The notes under the pieces are model-generated. The model saw nothing but the letters and a program-made list of their open reading frames with translations. It had not been told where the DNA came from and did not search any database. DNA of 17,335 bases from Lachnospiraceae bacterium UBA6452. Lineage in GTDB: Bacteria; Bacillota; Clostridia; Lachnospirales; Lachnospiraceae. Shown here piece after piece: positions 1 through 7,408 of the stretch. The stretch covers positions 10,841 through 28,175 of the forward strand of contig DJNY01000004.1 of NCBI GenBank assembly GCA_002441865.1, written 5' to 3'. Each line of letters starts with the position of its first letter. The stretch's first letter is position 1. Both the position numbers and the translations under genes were made by a program.

Positions 1-714
1 AACAACATGGTGCGTATCGATATGAGTGAGTACATGGAGAAATACTCTGTGTCCCGTCTGATCGGAGCGCCTCCGGGATATGTTGGTTACGAAGAAGGCG
101 GTCAGCTGACAGAAGCGGTTCGTCGCAGACCTTACAGTGTTGTTCTGTTTGATGAGATCGAGAAAGCACATCCTGATGTATTTAATGTGCTTTTGCAGGT
201 GCTTGATGATGGACGTATCACAGATTCACAGGGCAGAACGGTAGATTTTAAGAATACCATTCTGATCATGACATCCAATATCGGTGCATCCTATCTGCTG
301 GATGGTATCAATGAAGATGGCACGATCAAACCGGAAGCAGAGGCTGCGGTTATGAATGACCTGCGTAATCATTTCAGACCTGAATTTCTGAACCGTCTGG
401 ATGAAACAATCCTGTTTAAACCTCTGACAAAGAGTAATATCAGTGGTATCATCAATCTGCTTGTAGACGATCTGAACAAACGTCTTGCCGACAAGGAGAT
501 CTCCATCAGACTGACGGATGCTGCAAAACAGCACATTGTGGAAAATGGATATGATCCTGTTTATGGTGCAAGACCGCTGAAGCGTTATATGCAGAAATAT
601 GTGGAAACACTGTCTGCAAAACTGATTCTGGAGGATAAAGTAAAACCGAAAGATACGATCGTGATCGATGAAAAAGACGGTGCGCTGACAGCCAGCTGTG
701 AGAGTCACTCTTAA
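1..714 (+). CDS. clpB: ATP-dependent disaggregase ClpB, C-terminal part (5' truncated by window edge)
   Basis: Hsp100 AAA+ chaperone that threads aggregated proteins through its hexameric pore together with DnaK. The frame is open from base 1, so only the second AAA domain, after its Walker A, and the C-terminal domain are present. Visible are the pore loop GYVGYEEG, Walker [12 protein letters not shown], the sensor-1 region ending MTSNIG, the arginine-finger segment [11 protein letters not shown] and the sensor-2 motif GARPLKR. The C-terminus fits ClpB better than ClpC or ClpE. The gene ends with TAA at 712-714 and is followed by a strong intrinsic terminator. Heat-shock control (CtsR or HrcA sites) would lie upstream, outside the window. 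Confidence 0.97.
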   Translation, partial: NNMVRIDMSEYMEKYSVSRLIGAPPGYVGYEEGGQLTEAVRRRPYSVVLFDEIEKAHPDVFNVLLQVLDDGRITDSQGRTVDFKNTILIMTSNIGASYLLDGINEDGTIKPEAEAAVMNDLRNHFRPEFLNRLDETILFKPLTKSNISGIINLLVDDLNKRLADKEISIRLTDAAKQHIVENGYDPVYGARPLKRYMQKYVETLSAKLILEDKVKPKDTIVIDEKDGALTASCESHS

Positions 715-781
715 GCGAAAAAATGGGAAGAAAATCAGCTGATCATCTTTTAAAATCAGTGGTTTCATGGTAATCTATAAG

Positions 782-828
782 AGAGCCTTAGCTATTTATG
801 CGGAAGCGTTATGGCTAAGGCTCTTTTT
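782..828 (+). terminator. Rho-independent terminator of clpB
   Basis: The perfect 11-bp stem AGAGCCTTAGC (782-792) pairs with GCTAAGGCTCT (814-824) and runs into a T tract (824-828, followed by GATATTTTTTT). The 21-nt apical region can fold again into a small stem closed by a GGAA (GNRA-type) tetraloop at 802-805. It separates clpB from the DUF4250 gene. Confidence 0.93.
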
Positions 829-861
829 GATATTTTTTTCAGAATGAACAGGGGTGAGATG

Positions 862-1035
862 ATGATACCAAAGGATCCGGTTATGCTGCTGAGTTTTGTG
901 AATCTGAAGCTGCGGGACTATTACAGCAGTCTTGATGATATGTGTGACGGACTGGATGTCAGTAAGCAGGAGATCACAGAAAAACTGGCACAGATCGATT
1001 ATCATTATGATGCGGACAGGAATCAGTTCTGTTAA
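862..1035 (+). CDS. DUF4250 family small protein (57 aa)
   Basis: Function unknown. The N-terminus MIPKDPVMLLSFVNLKLRD followed by YSSLDDMCDGLD matches my memory of DUF4250, a family of roughly 55-60 residues common in Clostridia. The sequence suggests a compact helical fold resembling a minimal helix-turn-helix (the LDVSKQEITEKLAQI segment), but no function is established. The frame is open back to ATG 811, but that start lies inside the clpB terminator. GGGGTG at 851-856 points to ATG 862, or less well to ATG 859. No convincing separate promoter is visible after the terminator, so expression may be by read-through or from a weak promoter I cannot see. The RACE-like gene follows after 25 nt. 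Confidence 0.85.
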   Translation: MIPKDPVMLLSFVNLKLRDYYSSLDDMCDGLDVSKQEITEKLAQIDYHYDADRNQFC

Positions 1036-1060
1036 TTGAGTTTGATGTATAGGGTGAGTT

Positions 1061-2533
1061 ATGGGAGAGAAAAAAATGCAGATGGTAGTAAAAAACGGAG
1101 GAACGTTTTCTCTTAATGCAGGGGAAAGCGTTCTTTCTGTACTGAAAAAGAGGAATCTTGCGACATTTTCCAATTGCGGCGGGCACGGAACGTGCGGAAA
1201 ATGTGCGGTGCGTTTTCTGAAAGGGGCACCGCTTCCGCTGCCGGCAGACCGCAAACGGTTTTCGCCGTCGCAGCTCAGGGAAGGATACAGGCTGGCATGT
1301 CTGGCAAAGCCTGCGCAGGATTGCATTGTGGAGATGGCATTTGAAAAGGAGAAGGAATTTATTCTGACTTCCTCAGCCCTTCCGTCGGATGCGCTTTCTT
1401 CGCAGATGAAGTCACAGGTGCTTCTGCGGGAAGATCCGGGGCAGTACGGAGAGACATTTGTGATCGCCGATCTGGGTACGACAACGATCGTCCTGCAGCT
1501 TGTGGAGGCTGAGAGCGGGCATGTGATCGACACTTATCGGGCACTCAATCCGCAGAGACAGTACGGAAGTGATGTGATCAGCCGTATGGAATATGCCCTT
1601 TCCGGAATGGATCATCTGCTGGCAGACTGCGTACACTATCTTTTGGAAGGTGCGGTGGAAAAGTGGCTGCAGGCCGGTTTTTCCCCTTTGTTTATTGTGC
1701 TTGCGGGGAATACCGTTATGGATCATCTGCTGCTGCATATGGACGTAAGCGGACTTTCCCATGCACCGTTTACACCGGTAACGACTGATCTGGCAGTCAC
1801 GGACATTGCAATGGTAAAATGCTATGTGATGCCCGGTATTTCTGCATTTGTCGGCGGTGATATCATGGCTGGCATGTTGTCCGTGCGGGAACAGATGCAG
1901 AAAGAGAAGGTAGAAAAAGCGCTTTTTATTGATCTTGGAACAAACGGAGAGATGGCGCTGATCGGTAAGGACAGGACAGTATGTACGGCGACGGCAGCGG
2001 GGCCTGCTTTTGAGGGCGGCGCGAGTGCTAACGTACCGGGAACGGATATGATCGCGCTGGTAGCCCGTATGTTATCCGGTGGTATTATAGATGAAACAGG
2101 GCTGATCTGTGAGGAATACTTCCATAATGGCGTGACTGTGGATCATGTCTGCATCAGGCAGGAGGATGTGCGTGGACTGCAGATCGCAAAGGCTGCTGTT
2201 TATGCGGGGATTCATGTATTGCTGGAAACAGCCGGCTGCAGAATAGAGGAGATCGAACAGGTCTATCTGGCAGGCGGATTTGGCTATCTGCTGGACGGAG
2301 AAAGTGCGATCAGGATCGGACTATTGCCTGCGCAGCTGCGGGGAAAGATCACAGCAGTCGGAAATACAGCACTTTCCGGTGCTTATGCATATGGCAGACT
2401 GCTTCTGAATGGACATGCAGAGCAGGAAACCGCTATGATCAAGGAGCAGACGGAAAGTATTAACCTGGCAGAGCAGGATGCTTTCCAGGCATGCTATCTG
2501 CAGGCAATGTCACTGGCGGAAATGGCAGAATAA
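1061..2533 (+). CDS. Ferredoxin/ASKHA-domain protein, RACE-type (RamA-like, DUF4445) corrinoid activation ATPase
   Basis: Proteins of this type reductively reactivate Co(II) corrinoid cofactors of methyltransferases with ATP. Residues 1-95 form a plant-type [2Fe-2S] ferredoxin domain with C39, C45, C48 and a distal C80 (pattern CGGHGTCGKC). An ASKHA ATPase core follows: phosphate-1 motif IADLGTTTIVLQL near 137-149, GGDIMAGML near 267, a second phosphate loop LFIDLGTNGEMALIG near 289, CTATAAGPAFEGG near 309, and adenosine motif AGGFGYLLDGE near 405. At about 490 aa it is shorter than RamA and I see no C-terminal [4Fe-4S] dicluster motif. ATG 1061 is preceded by AGGGTGAG (1051-1058). A second ATG at 1076 has GGAGAG six nt upstream and would drop five residues. 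No corrinoid methyltransferase gene is in the window, so its substrate is unknown. Confidence 0.9.
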   Translation: MGEKKMQMVVKNGGTFSLNAGESVLSVLKKRNLATFSNCGGHGTCGKCAVRFLKGAPLPLPADRKRFSPSQLREGYRLACLAKPAQDCIVEMAFEKEKEFILTSSALPSDALSSQMKSQVLLREDPGQYGETFVIADLGTTTIVLQLVEAESGHVIDTYRALNPQRQYGSDVISRMEYALSGMDHLLADCVHYLLEGAVEKWLQAGFSPLFIVLAGNTVMDHLLLHMDVSGLSHAPFTPVTTDLAVTDIAMVKCYVMPGISAFVGGDIMAGMLSVREQMQKEKVEKALFIDLGTNGEMALIGKDRTVCTATAAGPAFEGGASANVPGTDMIALVARMLSGGIIDETGLICEEYFHNGVTVDHVCIRQEDVRGLQIAKAAVYAGIHVLLETAGCRIEEIEQVYLAGGFGYLLDGESAIRIGLLPAQLRGKITAVGNTALSGAYAYGRLLLNGHAEQETAMIKEQTESINLAEQDAFQACYLQAMSLAEMAE

Positions 2534-2560
2534 AAAGAAATACAGGGTTGGAGAAAGAGT

Positions 2561-4399
2561 ATGTTATTTCAGGATTTTTACAAAGGACGGGCATTTGATG
2601 CGTATACATATTTTGGAGCTCATATCGAAGGAAAAGGCGTCTGGTTCCGCGTGTATGCACCGGCGGCAAAAGCAGTTTATGTGATCGGTGATTTTTCGGG
2701 CTGGAACAGGATTCGGATGGATCACGGGTATGATGGCGGTGTCTTTACTGCTTATGTAGAGGGTGCAAAGGCAGGACAGATGTATAAATACCTGGTGGAA
2801 GAACAAAGCGGAGTGGTGCGCGAACATTGTGATCCGTATGGCTTTGCAATGGAAAAACGCCCGGCATTTGCATCGATCATTACTGATCTGTACAAGTACC
2901 GGTTTGCGGACCGGGAATGGATGGCGAAACGGGATAAATCCTATGATAAGCCGATGAACATATATGAACTGCATCTGGCATCCTGGAAAAACAAAAAAGC
3001 CACCAGGGAGCGGAAAGAGGGGGAAGAAATGCATTTCCCGGCCTATGAGGAAATCGCGGAGGAGCTGATCCCTTACCTGAAAGAAAATCATTTTAATTAT
3101 ATTGAAATGTTACCGCTTGCGGAGCATCCGGCAGATTGTTCCTGGGGATATCAGGATACCGGATTTTATGCGCCAACAGCAAGATACGGCAGCCCGGACG
3201 GACTCAAAAAGCTGATCGACAGCTGCCATCAGAATGACATTGGCGTCATTCTTGATTTTGTGCCGATCCATTTCGCAATGGATGACTATGGATTACGGCG
3301 GTTTGACGGAACGGCACTTTATGAATATGACAATAAGGATGTCGGCGAGAGTGAGTGGGGCACATGCAATTTTAACCATTCCCGCGGAGAGGTGGCAAGC
3401 TTCTTACAATCCAATGCAAATTACTGGCTGCAGGAGTTTCATTTTGATGGAATCCGTATGGATGCGATCAGCCGTGCCATTTACTGGATGGGAGATCCGA
3501 AACGTGGCATAAATGACAGAAGTGTCGCATTCATAAAGGAGATGAATGCAGGGCTGCACAGCTTAAATCCTACCGCAATTCTCGTGGCAGAGGATTCCAC
3601 CAATTATCTGAAAGTAACAGCACCTGTGGAATATGACGGACTGGGTTTTGATTACAAATGGGACATGGGCTTTATGAATGATACACTGGATTATTTCCGC
3701 TTAGAACCGGTACACAGACCGGCAAATTATGATAAGCTTGCCTTTTCCATGCAGTATTTTTATAACGAATTATACCTGCTGCCGTTTTCACATGATGAGG
3801 TAGTCCACGGAAAGGCAACGATCGTCCAGAAAATGTGGGGCGATTATGAGCAGAAATTTCCACAGGCAAGAGCCTTATATGCCTATTTTTATACCCATCC
3901 GGGCAAAAAACTGAATTTCATGGGCAATGAGATCGGGCAGCTCCGGGAGTGGGATGAAAACCGCCAGCAGGACTGGGATATGCTGAAGTATCCGATGCAT
4001 GACAGTTTTTATCATTATTACAGAGAGCTTAGCCGGATCTATACCACCTATCCTGCTTTATATAATGGGGAATACAATCCGAACTGTTTCCGTTGGCTGC
4101 AGGTGCATGCAGCACAGTTTTCCACCTATGTATATGAAAGACGCGCCGAGGGACAGTCGGTTATCGTGATGTTAAACTTCTCAGATCAGTACTGGAGCAG
4201 CTTCTCATTTGGATATGACAGAAATGTCACACTGAAAGAGCTGATCAACAGTGACTGGGAAGCGTACAGTGGCAAAACAAAACATTCAGATATGAAGGTG
4301 CATGTACAGGCGCAGGTGTATGATGGAATGCCATACCGCATCAGCACAGATATTGCACCATTTTCTGCCAGAATATTTTTGGTGAAAAAGGACTTGTAA
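2561..4399 (+). CDS. glgB: 1,4-alpha-glucan branching enzyme (GH13)
   Basis: Cuts alpha-1,4 glucan chains and rejoins them as alpha-1,6 branches during glycogen synthesis in the cytoplasm. An N-terminal CBM48-like beta-sandwich (about 18-105, with VIGDFSGWN) precedes a GH13 barrel. Region I is DFVPIHF (232-238). The expected catalytic residues are nucleophile D301 in DGIRMDA, acid/base E344 in LVAEDS, and the third carboxylate D412 in SHDEVVHGK. The C-terminal all-beta domain runs from about 510 to the end. At 612 aa it is on the short side for GlgB but complete. GGAGA at 2550-2554 is 6 nt before the start. It follows the RACE-like gene by 27 nt with no terminator between, and no other glycogen gene is adjacent. 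Its stop codon overlaps the -35 box of the next promoter. Confidence 0.95.
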   Translation: MLFQDFYKGRAFDAYTYFGAHIEGKGVWFRVYAPAAKAVYVIGDFSGWNRIRMDHGYDGGVFTAYVEGAKAGQMYKYLVEEQSGVVREHCDPYGFAMEKRPAFASIITDLYKYRFADREWMAKRDKSYDKPMNIYELHLASWKNKKATRERKEGEEMHFPAYEEIAEELIPYLKENHFNYIEMLPLAEHPADCSWGYQDTGFYAPTARYGSPDGLKKLIDSCHQNDIGVILDFVPIHFAMDDYGLRRFDGTALYEYDNKDVGESEWGTCNFNHSRGEVASFLQSNANYWLQEFHFDGIRMDAISRAIYWMGDPKRGINDRSVAFIKEMNAGLHSLNPTAILVAEDSTNYLKVTAPVEYDGLGFDYKWDMGFMNDTLDYFRLEPVHRPANYDKLAFSMQYFYNELYLLPFSHDEVVHGKATIVQKMWGDYEQKFPQARALYAYFYTHPGKKLNFMGNEIGQLREWDENRQQDWDMLKYPMHDSFYHYYRELSRIYTTYPALYNGEYNPNCFRWLQVHAAQFSTYVYERRAEGQSVIVMLNFSDQYWSSFSFGYDRNVTLKELINSDWEAYSGKTKHSDMKVHVQAQVYDGMPYRISTDIAPFSARIFLVKKDL

Positions 4400-4421
4400 T
4401 TTTCGAACACATGTTTATAAT
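4394..4421 (+). promoter_or_regulatory. Sigma-A promoter of the SOS-type DNA repair unit
   Basis: -35 TTGTAA at 4394-4399 (overlapping the glgB stop codon), 16-bp spacer, perfect -10 TATAAT at 4416-4421. The predicted transcription start is near 4428. LexA box 1 fills the spacer and touches the -10, and LexA box 2 lies just downstream of the start, a layout suited to repression. Confidence 0.82.
4404..4417 (+). promoter_or_regulatory. LexA (SOS) operator box 1
   Basis: CGAACACATGTTTA matches 13 of 14 positions of the Gram-positive LexA/DinR consensus CGAACRNRYGTTYG; only the last base differs. It sits between the -35 and -10 elements. Among the CGAAC/GTTCG half-sites I noticed by eye in the window, only this one and box 2 have a recognisable partner half-site. 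Confidence 0.82.
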
Positions 4422-4433
4422 AAGAATATAACT

Positions 4434-4447
4434 CGAACAAACGTTCT
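4434..4447 (+). promoter_or_regulatory. LexA (SOS) operator box 2
   Basis: CGAACAAACGTTCT also matches 13 of 14 consensus positions, with the dyad GAAC-N4-GTTC intact. It begins exactly 30 bp after box 1, close to three helical turns, so two LexA dimers could bind on the same DNA face. It lies just downstream of the predicted start site and upstream of the AGGTGG ribosome binding site (4458-4463). Confidence 0.85.
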
Positions 4448-4470
4448 TTGTATAAACAGGTGGGAAGATT

Positions 4471-5880
4471 ATGATCGTTTTAGAAGATTTGGAAATTGAA
4501 AAGAAGCTGGAGATCTTATCCGATGCGGCAAAATACGACGTGGCTTGTACTTCAAGCGGCGTAGAGCGCAAGGGCAGACAGGACGACATGGGAAATGCGA
4601 CGCACTGTGGCATCTGCCACAGTTTTGCGGCTGATGGCAGGTGTATTTCTCTTTTGAAGGTTCTGATGACCAATGAATGCATCTATGACTGTAAATACTG
4701 CATCAACCGCCGCTCGAATGATACAGTCCGTACATCGTTTACGCCGCAGGAGCTCTGTGAGCTGACGATCCAGTTTTATCGGCGCAATTACATTGAGGGG
4801 CTCTTTCTGAGCTCCGGGATCAGACGTTCGCCGGATGAAACGATGGAGCAGATCTACCGGGTTCTTTTTTTGCTGCGCAGGCAGTATCATTTCAACGGAT
4901 ATATCCATGTGAAAGGAATCCCGGGTGCATCTGCAGAGCTTGTGCAGGCAGTCGGGTATCTGGCAGACCGCATGAGTCTGAATCTGGAGCTTCCGACTGC
5001 ACAGGGGCTGCAAAAGCTGGCACCGGGCAAGACGCGGGAAAAGATCCTGACGCCGATGCGCCAGATCCAGAATGGTATTCGGGAGCAGAAGCTTTTGCTG
5101 ACGGATGGTGGCCGGATAGCAAAGAAGCAGGAGAATGGAAGCAGCCTGTATCTGCCCGGGAATGGGCAGCTTTTACGCGAAAGGAGCAGCTATGGTGTCA
5201 GTGAGATTCGTGGAAAGCAGGCGCAGTTTGTACCGGCGGGACAGAGCACCCAGATGATCGTAGGGGCAACGCAGGAGAACGATTATCAGCTCCTCACGAT
5301 CGCAGAGTCCTTATACCGGAAGTTTGAACTGAAGCGTGTCTTTTACTCTGCCTATGTGGCACTGAATGAAGACAGAGATCTGCCGCAGGTAGGGACAAAG
5401 CCGCCGCTGCTCCGTGAGCACCGTCTGTATCAGGCAGATTTTTTACTGCGCTTTTATGGGTTCGAGGCAAAGGAACTCCTGTCAGAGGAAAAACCGAACT
5501 TTAATGTGTACCTCGATCCGAAGTGTGACTGGGCGATCCGGCATCTGGAATATTTCCCGGTTGAGATCAACCGCGCAGGCTATGAATTGCTGCTCCGTGT
5601 TCCGGGGATCGGTGTCAAGTCCGCCCAGCGGATCATACGGGCGCGCAGATCTGCAAAGCTGGATTTTGACCAGTTAAAACGGATCGGTGTGGTACTGAAG
5701 CGGGCGCATTACTTTATCACTTGTAACGGGAAAATGCTTTATCATACAAAGATCGAAGAAGATTACATCACCAGAAGGATCTTAGAGCTCGATCATGCCA
5801 AAAACTGGCAGATGGAGTATCAGATGACTTATCAGCAGCTTTCACTTTTTGATGACCGGAAGGAGGGGATGACAGGATGA
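4471..5880 (+). CDS. Putative DNA modification/repair radical SAM protein (TIGR03916-like)
   Basis: Predicted radical SAM enzyme acting on DNA; the reaction is unknown. The cluster motif is C70-X3-C74-X2-C77 (NECIYDCKYC), preceded by another cysteine group at C46, C49 and C58 (CGICH...C) that could hold a second metal or cluster. Residues about 369-392 form a helix-hairpin-helix motif (LLLRVPGIGVKSAQRIIRAR), typical of non-sequence-specific DNA binding, followed by the family-typical RAHYFITCNGKM. The C-terminal tail carries QLSLF (456-460), the canonical beta-clamp-binding pentapeptide. AGGTGG at 4458-4463 is 7 nt before ATG 4471. The stop overlaps the next start by 4 nt (ATGA), so the two proteins are probably made together. 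Two LexA boxes in the promoter predict DNA-damage induction. The closest chemical precedent among radical SAM enzymes is spore photoproduct lyase, but this is a different family. Confidence 0.92.
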   Translation: MIVLEDLEIEKKLEILSDAAKYDVACTSSGVERKGRQDDMGNATHCGICHSFAADGRCISLLKVLMTNECIYDCKYCINRRSNDTVRTSFTPQELCELTIQFYRRNYIEGLFLSSGIRRSPDETMEQIYRVLFLLRRQYHFNGYIHVKGIPGASAELVQAVGYLADRMSLNLELPTAQGLQKLAPGKTREKILTPMRQIQNGIREQKLLLTDGGRIAKKQENGSSLYLPGNGQLLRERSSYGVSEIRGKQAQFVPAGQSTQMIVGATQENDYQLLTIAESLYRKFELKRVFYSAYVALNEDRDLPQVGTKPPLLREHRLYQADFLLRFYGFEAKELLSEEKPNFNVYLDPKCDWAIRHLEYFPVEINRAGYELLLRVPGIGVKSAQRIIRARRSAKLDFDQLKRIGVVLKRAHYFITCNGKMLYHTKIEEDYITRRILELDHAKNWQMEYQMTYQQLSLFDDRKEGMTG

Positions 5881-6686
5881 TCACTTATCTTTGTGAGGAT
5901 ACACCGGAAGGCATTTTTACGGCGGTCTATGATGCCTGGGCAGCAAGGATTCCGGATGACCGGCTTCATCTGATGACGGAGCAGGAGATGAATTTCAGCC
6001 TGTTTACGGAATACCGGCAGGTAGAGACGGATCAGGAAAAAGCAGTCAGGGTGGCACGTTCTATCCGGCAGAAGATCGCAGATGAGGCATATGTGCAGGT
6101 ATATTACGCATCCCTGTCGGACGAAGAGGACAAGGTGGATGCCATCTATCACTTTTTAAAACAGGGCTTCCGGTATGGTGCCCGTGTTCTGGATATGCAT
6201 GGGCTTGCACAGGTGTGCAGGGTATATGAGCTGTACCGGGCGGTGAGCAATGAAAATCAGAAATACAGAGGCTTTGTAAGGTTTGCGGAGATCGGCAGAC
6301 AGGGGCAGAAGATACTGCTTGCCAGGATCCGACCGAAGAATCAGCTTCTTCCGCTTTTAGGACAGCATTTTGCAGACCGGTTTGGACAGGAAAATTTTGC
6401 CATTATAGATGATGAAAGGGCAATGGGCTATTTTCACGGGGAGACGGCTTTTCTGTCCAAGGTGGATATCGCGCAGATAGACAGACTGTGGCGGGAAAAG
6501 CGTGACACGGCATATGAAGAGTTGTTTCGGACATTCTTTCACAGCATTGCCATCAAAGAACGGGAAAACTATGTCTGTCAGCGGACGATGTGTCCGATCC
6601 GTTACCGCGATTATATGGTGGAATTTTCAAAGACAGGCACAGATCAGACGGCACTGCATAAGATACAGGAAGAACACAGAGCGTAG
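5877..6686 (+). CDS. TIGR03915/DUF4130-like partner of the radical SAM DNA repair protein
   Basis: Probable DNA metabolism protein of unknown activity. The N-terminus (YLCEDTPEGIFTAVYDAW), the segment ENQKYRGFVRFAEI near 126-139, LLARIRPKNQLLPLLGQHFADRF near 147-169 and the C-terminal IAIKERENYVCQRTMCPIRYRDYMVEF region match my recollection of TIGR03915 (DUF4130). That family is genetically linked to radical SAM TIGR03916 and in other bacteria is fused to a UdgX-type uracil-DNA-binding domain. At 269 aa it is full length. C234 and C239 lie in the conserved C-terminal block. It starts inside the stop codon of the radical SAM gene (ATGA overlap), which implies translational coupling and stoichiometric production. 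It shares that gene's LexA-controlled promoter, and the deacetylase gene starts 11 nt downstream. No glycosylase domain is seen in this protein. Confidence 0.9.
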   Translation: MITYLCEDTPEGIFTAVYDAWAARIPDDRLHLMTEQEMNFSLFTEYRQVETDQEKAVRVARSIRQKIADEAYVQVYYASLSDEEDKVDAIYHFLKQGFRYGARVLDMHGLAQVCRVYELYRAVSNENQKYRGFVRFAEIGRQGQKILLARIRPKNQLLPLLGQHFADRFGQENFAIIDDERAMGYFHGETAFLSKVDIAQIDRLWREKRDTAYEELFRTFFHSIAIKERENYVCQRTMCPIRYRDYMVEFSKTGTDQTALHKIQEEHRA

Positions 6687-6697
6687 AGAAGCCTGAC

Positions 6698-7378
6698 ATG
6701 GGAAAAAGCGGAAAACGGAAATTATTTCTGGGAGCGGGCGTTCTGGCAGTGTATGTACTTGCCAGTCTGCTTGCGTTTTGGCGTATGCCTGAAAGAACCG
6801 TCGCATGGTCGGAAGATACGGTACCAAAGCGCATAGCGCTCACCTTTGATGACGGTCCTTATCCGAATCTGACGAGACAGCTTTTGGACGGACTGCGCGA
6901 GCGTGGCGTAAAAGCCAGCTTTTTTGTGGTGGGCGAAAATGCGAAAGCTTATCCGGATGTCATAGAAACGATGTATGAGGATGGTCATCTGATCGGGAAT
7001 CATACATACCATCATGTACAGCTGACGGAGGCTGGAGAGGAGAAGTTCAAAGAAGAGATCCTTATGACAAATGAGGTGCTTTATGAGATTACCGGAGAAA
7101 CACCGACCTTTATCAGACCACCGTATGGCAGCTGGAATAAAAAGTACGAGGAAGAATTAAATCTCTTTCCTGTTTTATGGACAGTGGATCCGCTTGACTG
7201 GTGCTGCAACAGCAGCCAGTGTGTTTATCAAAGAGTAGTGACGACTGTGAAGGAAAATGATATTATATTGTTGCATGATTGCTATGAGACTTCTGTGACC
7301 GCGGCGCTTTCCATTGTAGACAGCCTGCAGGCGCAGGGCTACGAGTTTGTCACAGTAGACGAACTGCTGCTGGAGTAG
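6698..7378 (+). CDS. Membrane-anchored polysaccharide deacetylase (CE4/NodB domain)
   Basis: Predicted metal-dependent deacetylase of N-acetylated polysaccharide, probably cell-wall peptidoglycan or a surface glycan, acting outside the membrane. A basic N-terminus (MGKSGKRK) and one hydrophobic segment (about 9-27) form a signal anchor. The CE4 motifs are all present: TFDDGP (49-54, catalytic D51 and metal D52), HTYHH (metal H102 and H106), RPPYG (140-144), VDPLDW (163-168) and ILLHD (190-194, H193). At 226 aa it is essentially a NodB domain plus an anchor. The ribosome binding site upstream of ATG 6698 is weak (AGAGAAG at 6685-6691), so it may depend on coupling to the preceding gene 11 nt away. 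Its place inside a predicted SOS unit is unexpected. The exact substrate cannot be read from the sequence. Confidence 0.92.
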   Translation: MGKSGKRKLFLGAGVLAVYVLASLLAFWRMPERTVAWSEDTVPKRIALTFDDGPYPNLTRQLLDGLRERGVKASFFVVGENAKAYPDVIETMYEDGHLIGNHTYHHVQLTEAGEEKFKEEILMTNEVLYEITGETPTFIRPPYGSWNKKYEEELNLFPVLWTVDPLDWCCNSSQCVYQRVVTTVKENDIILLHDCYETSVTAALSIVDSLQAQGYEFVTVDELLLE

Positions 7379-7408
7379 GCAGCAGAGCATGCAGAGAGAA
7401 GGAATAGA

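Noticed and set aside
226..768. 180-codon open frame on the minus strand
   Set aside because: Antisense to the clear ClpB coding sequence; no motif or translation signal.
771..781. TATAAG as a -10 box for the DUF4250 gene
   Set aside because: No acceptable -35 at the right distance, and it would fire upstream of the clpB terminator.
811..861. Upstream ATG extending the DUF4250 protein by 17 residues
   Set aside because: The extension is encoded by the clpB terminator stem and T tract and has no ribosome binding site; GGGGTG at 851-856 points to the later ATG.
796..1533. 245-codon open frame on the minus strand
   Set aside because: Lies opposite the DUF4250 and RACE-type genes, begins without a ribosome binding site and shows no family motif.
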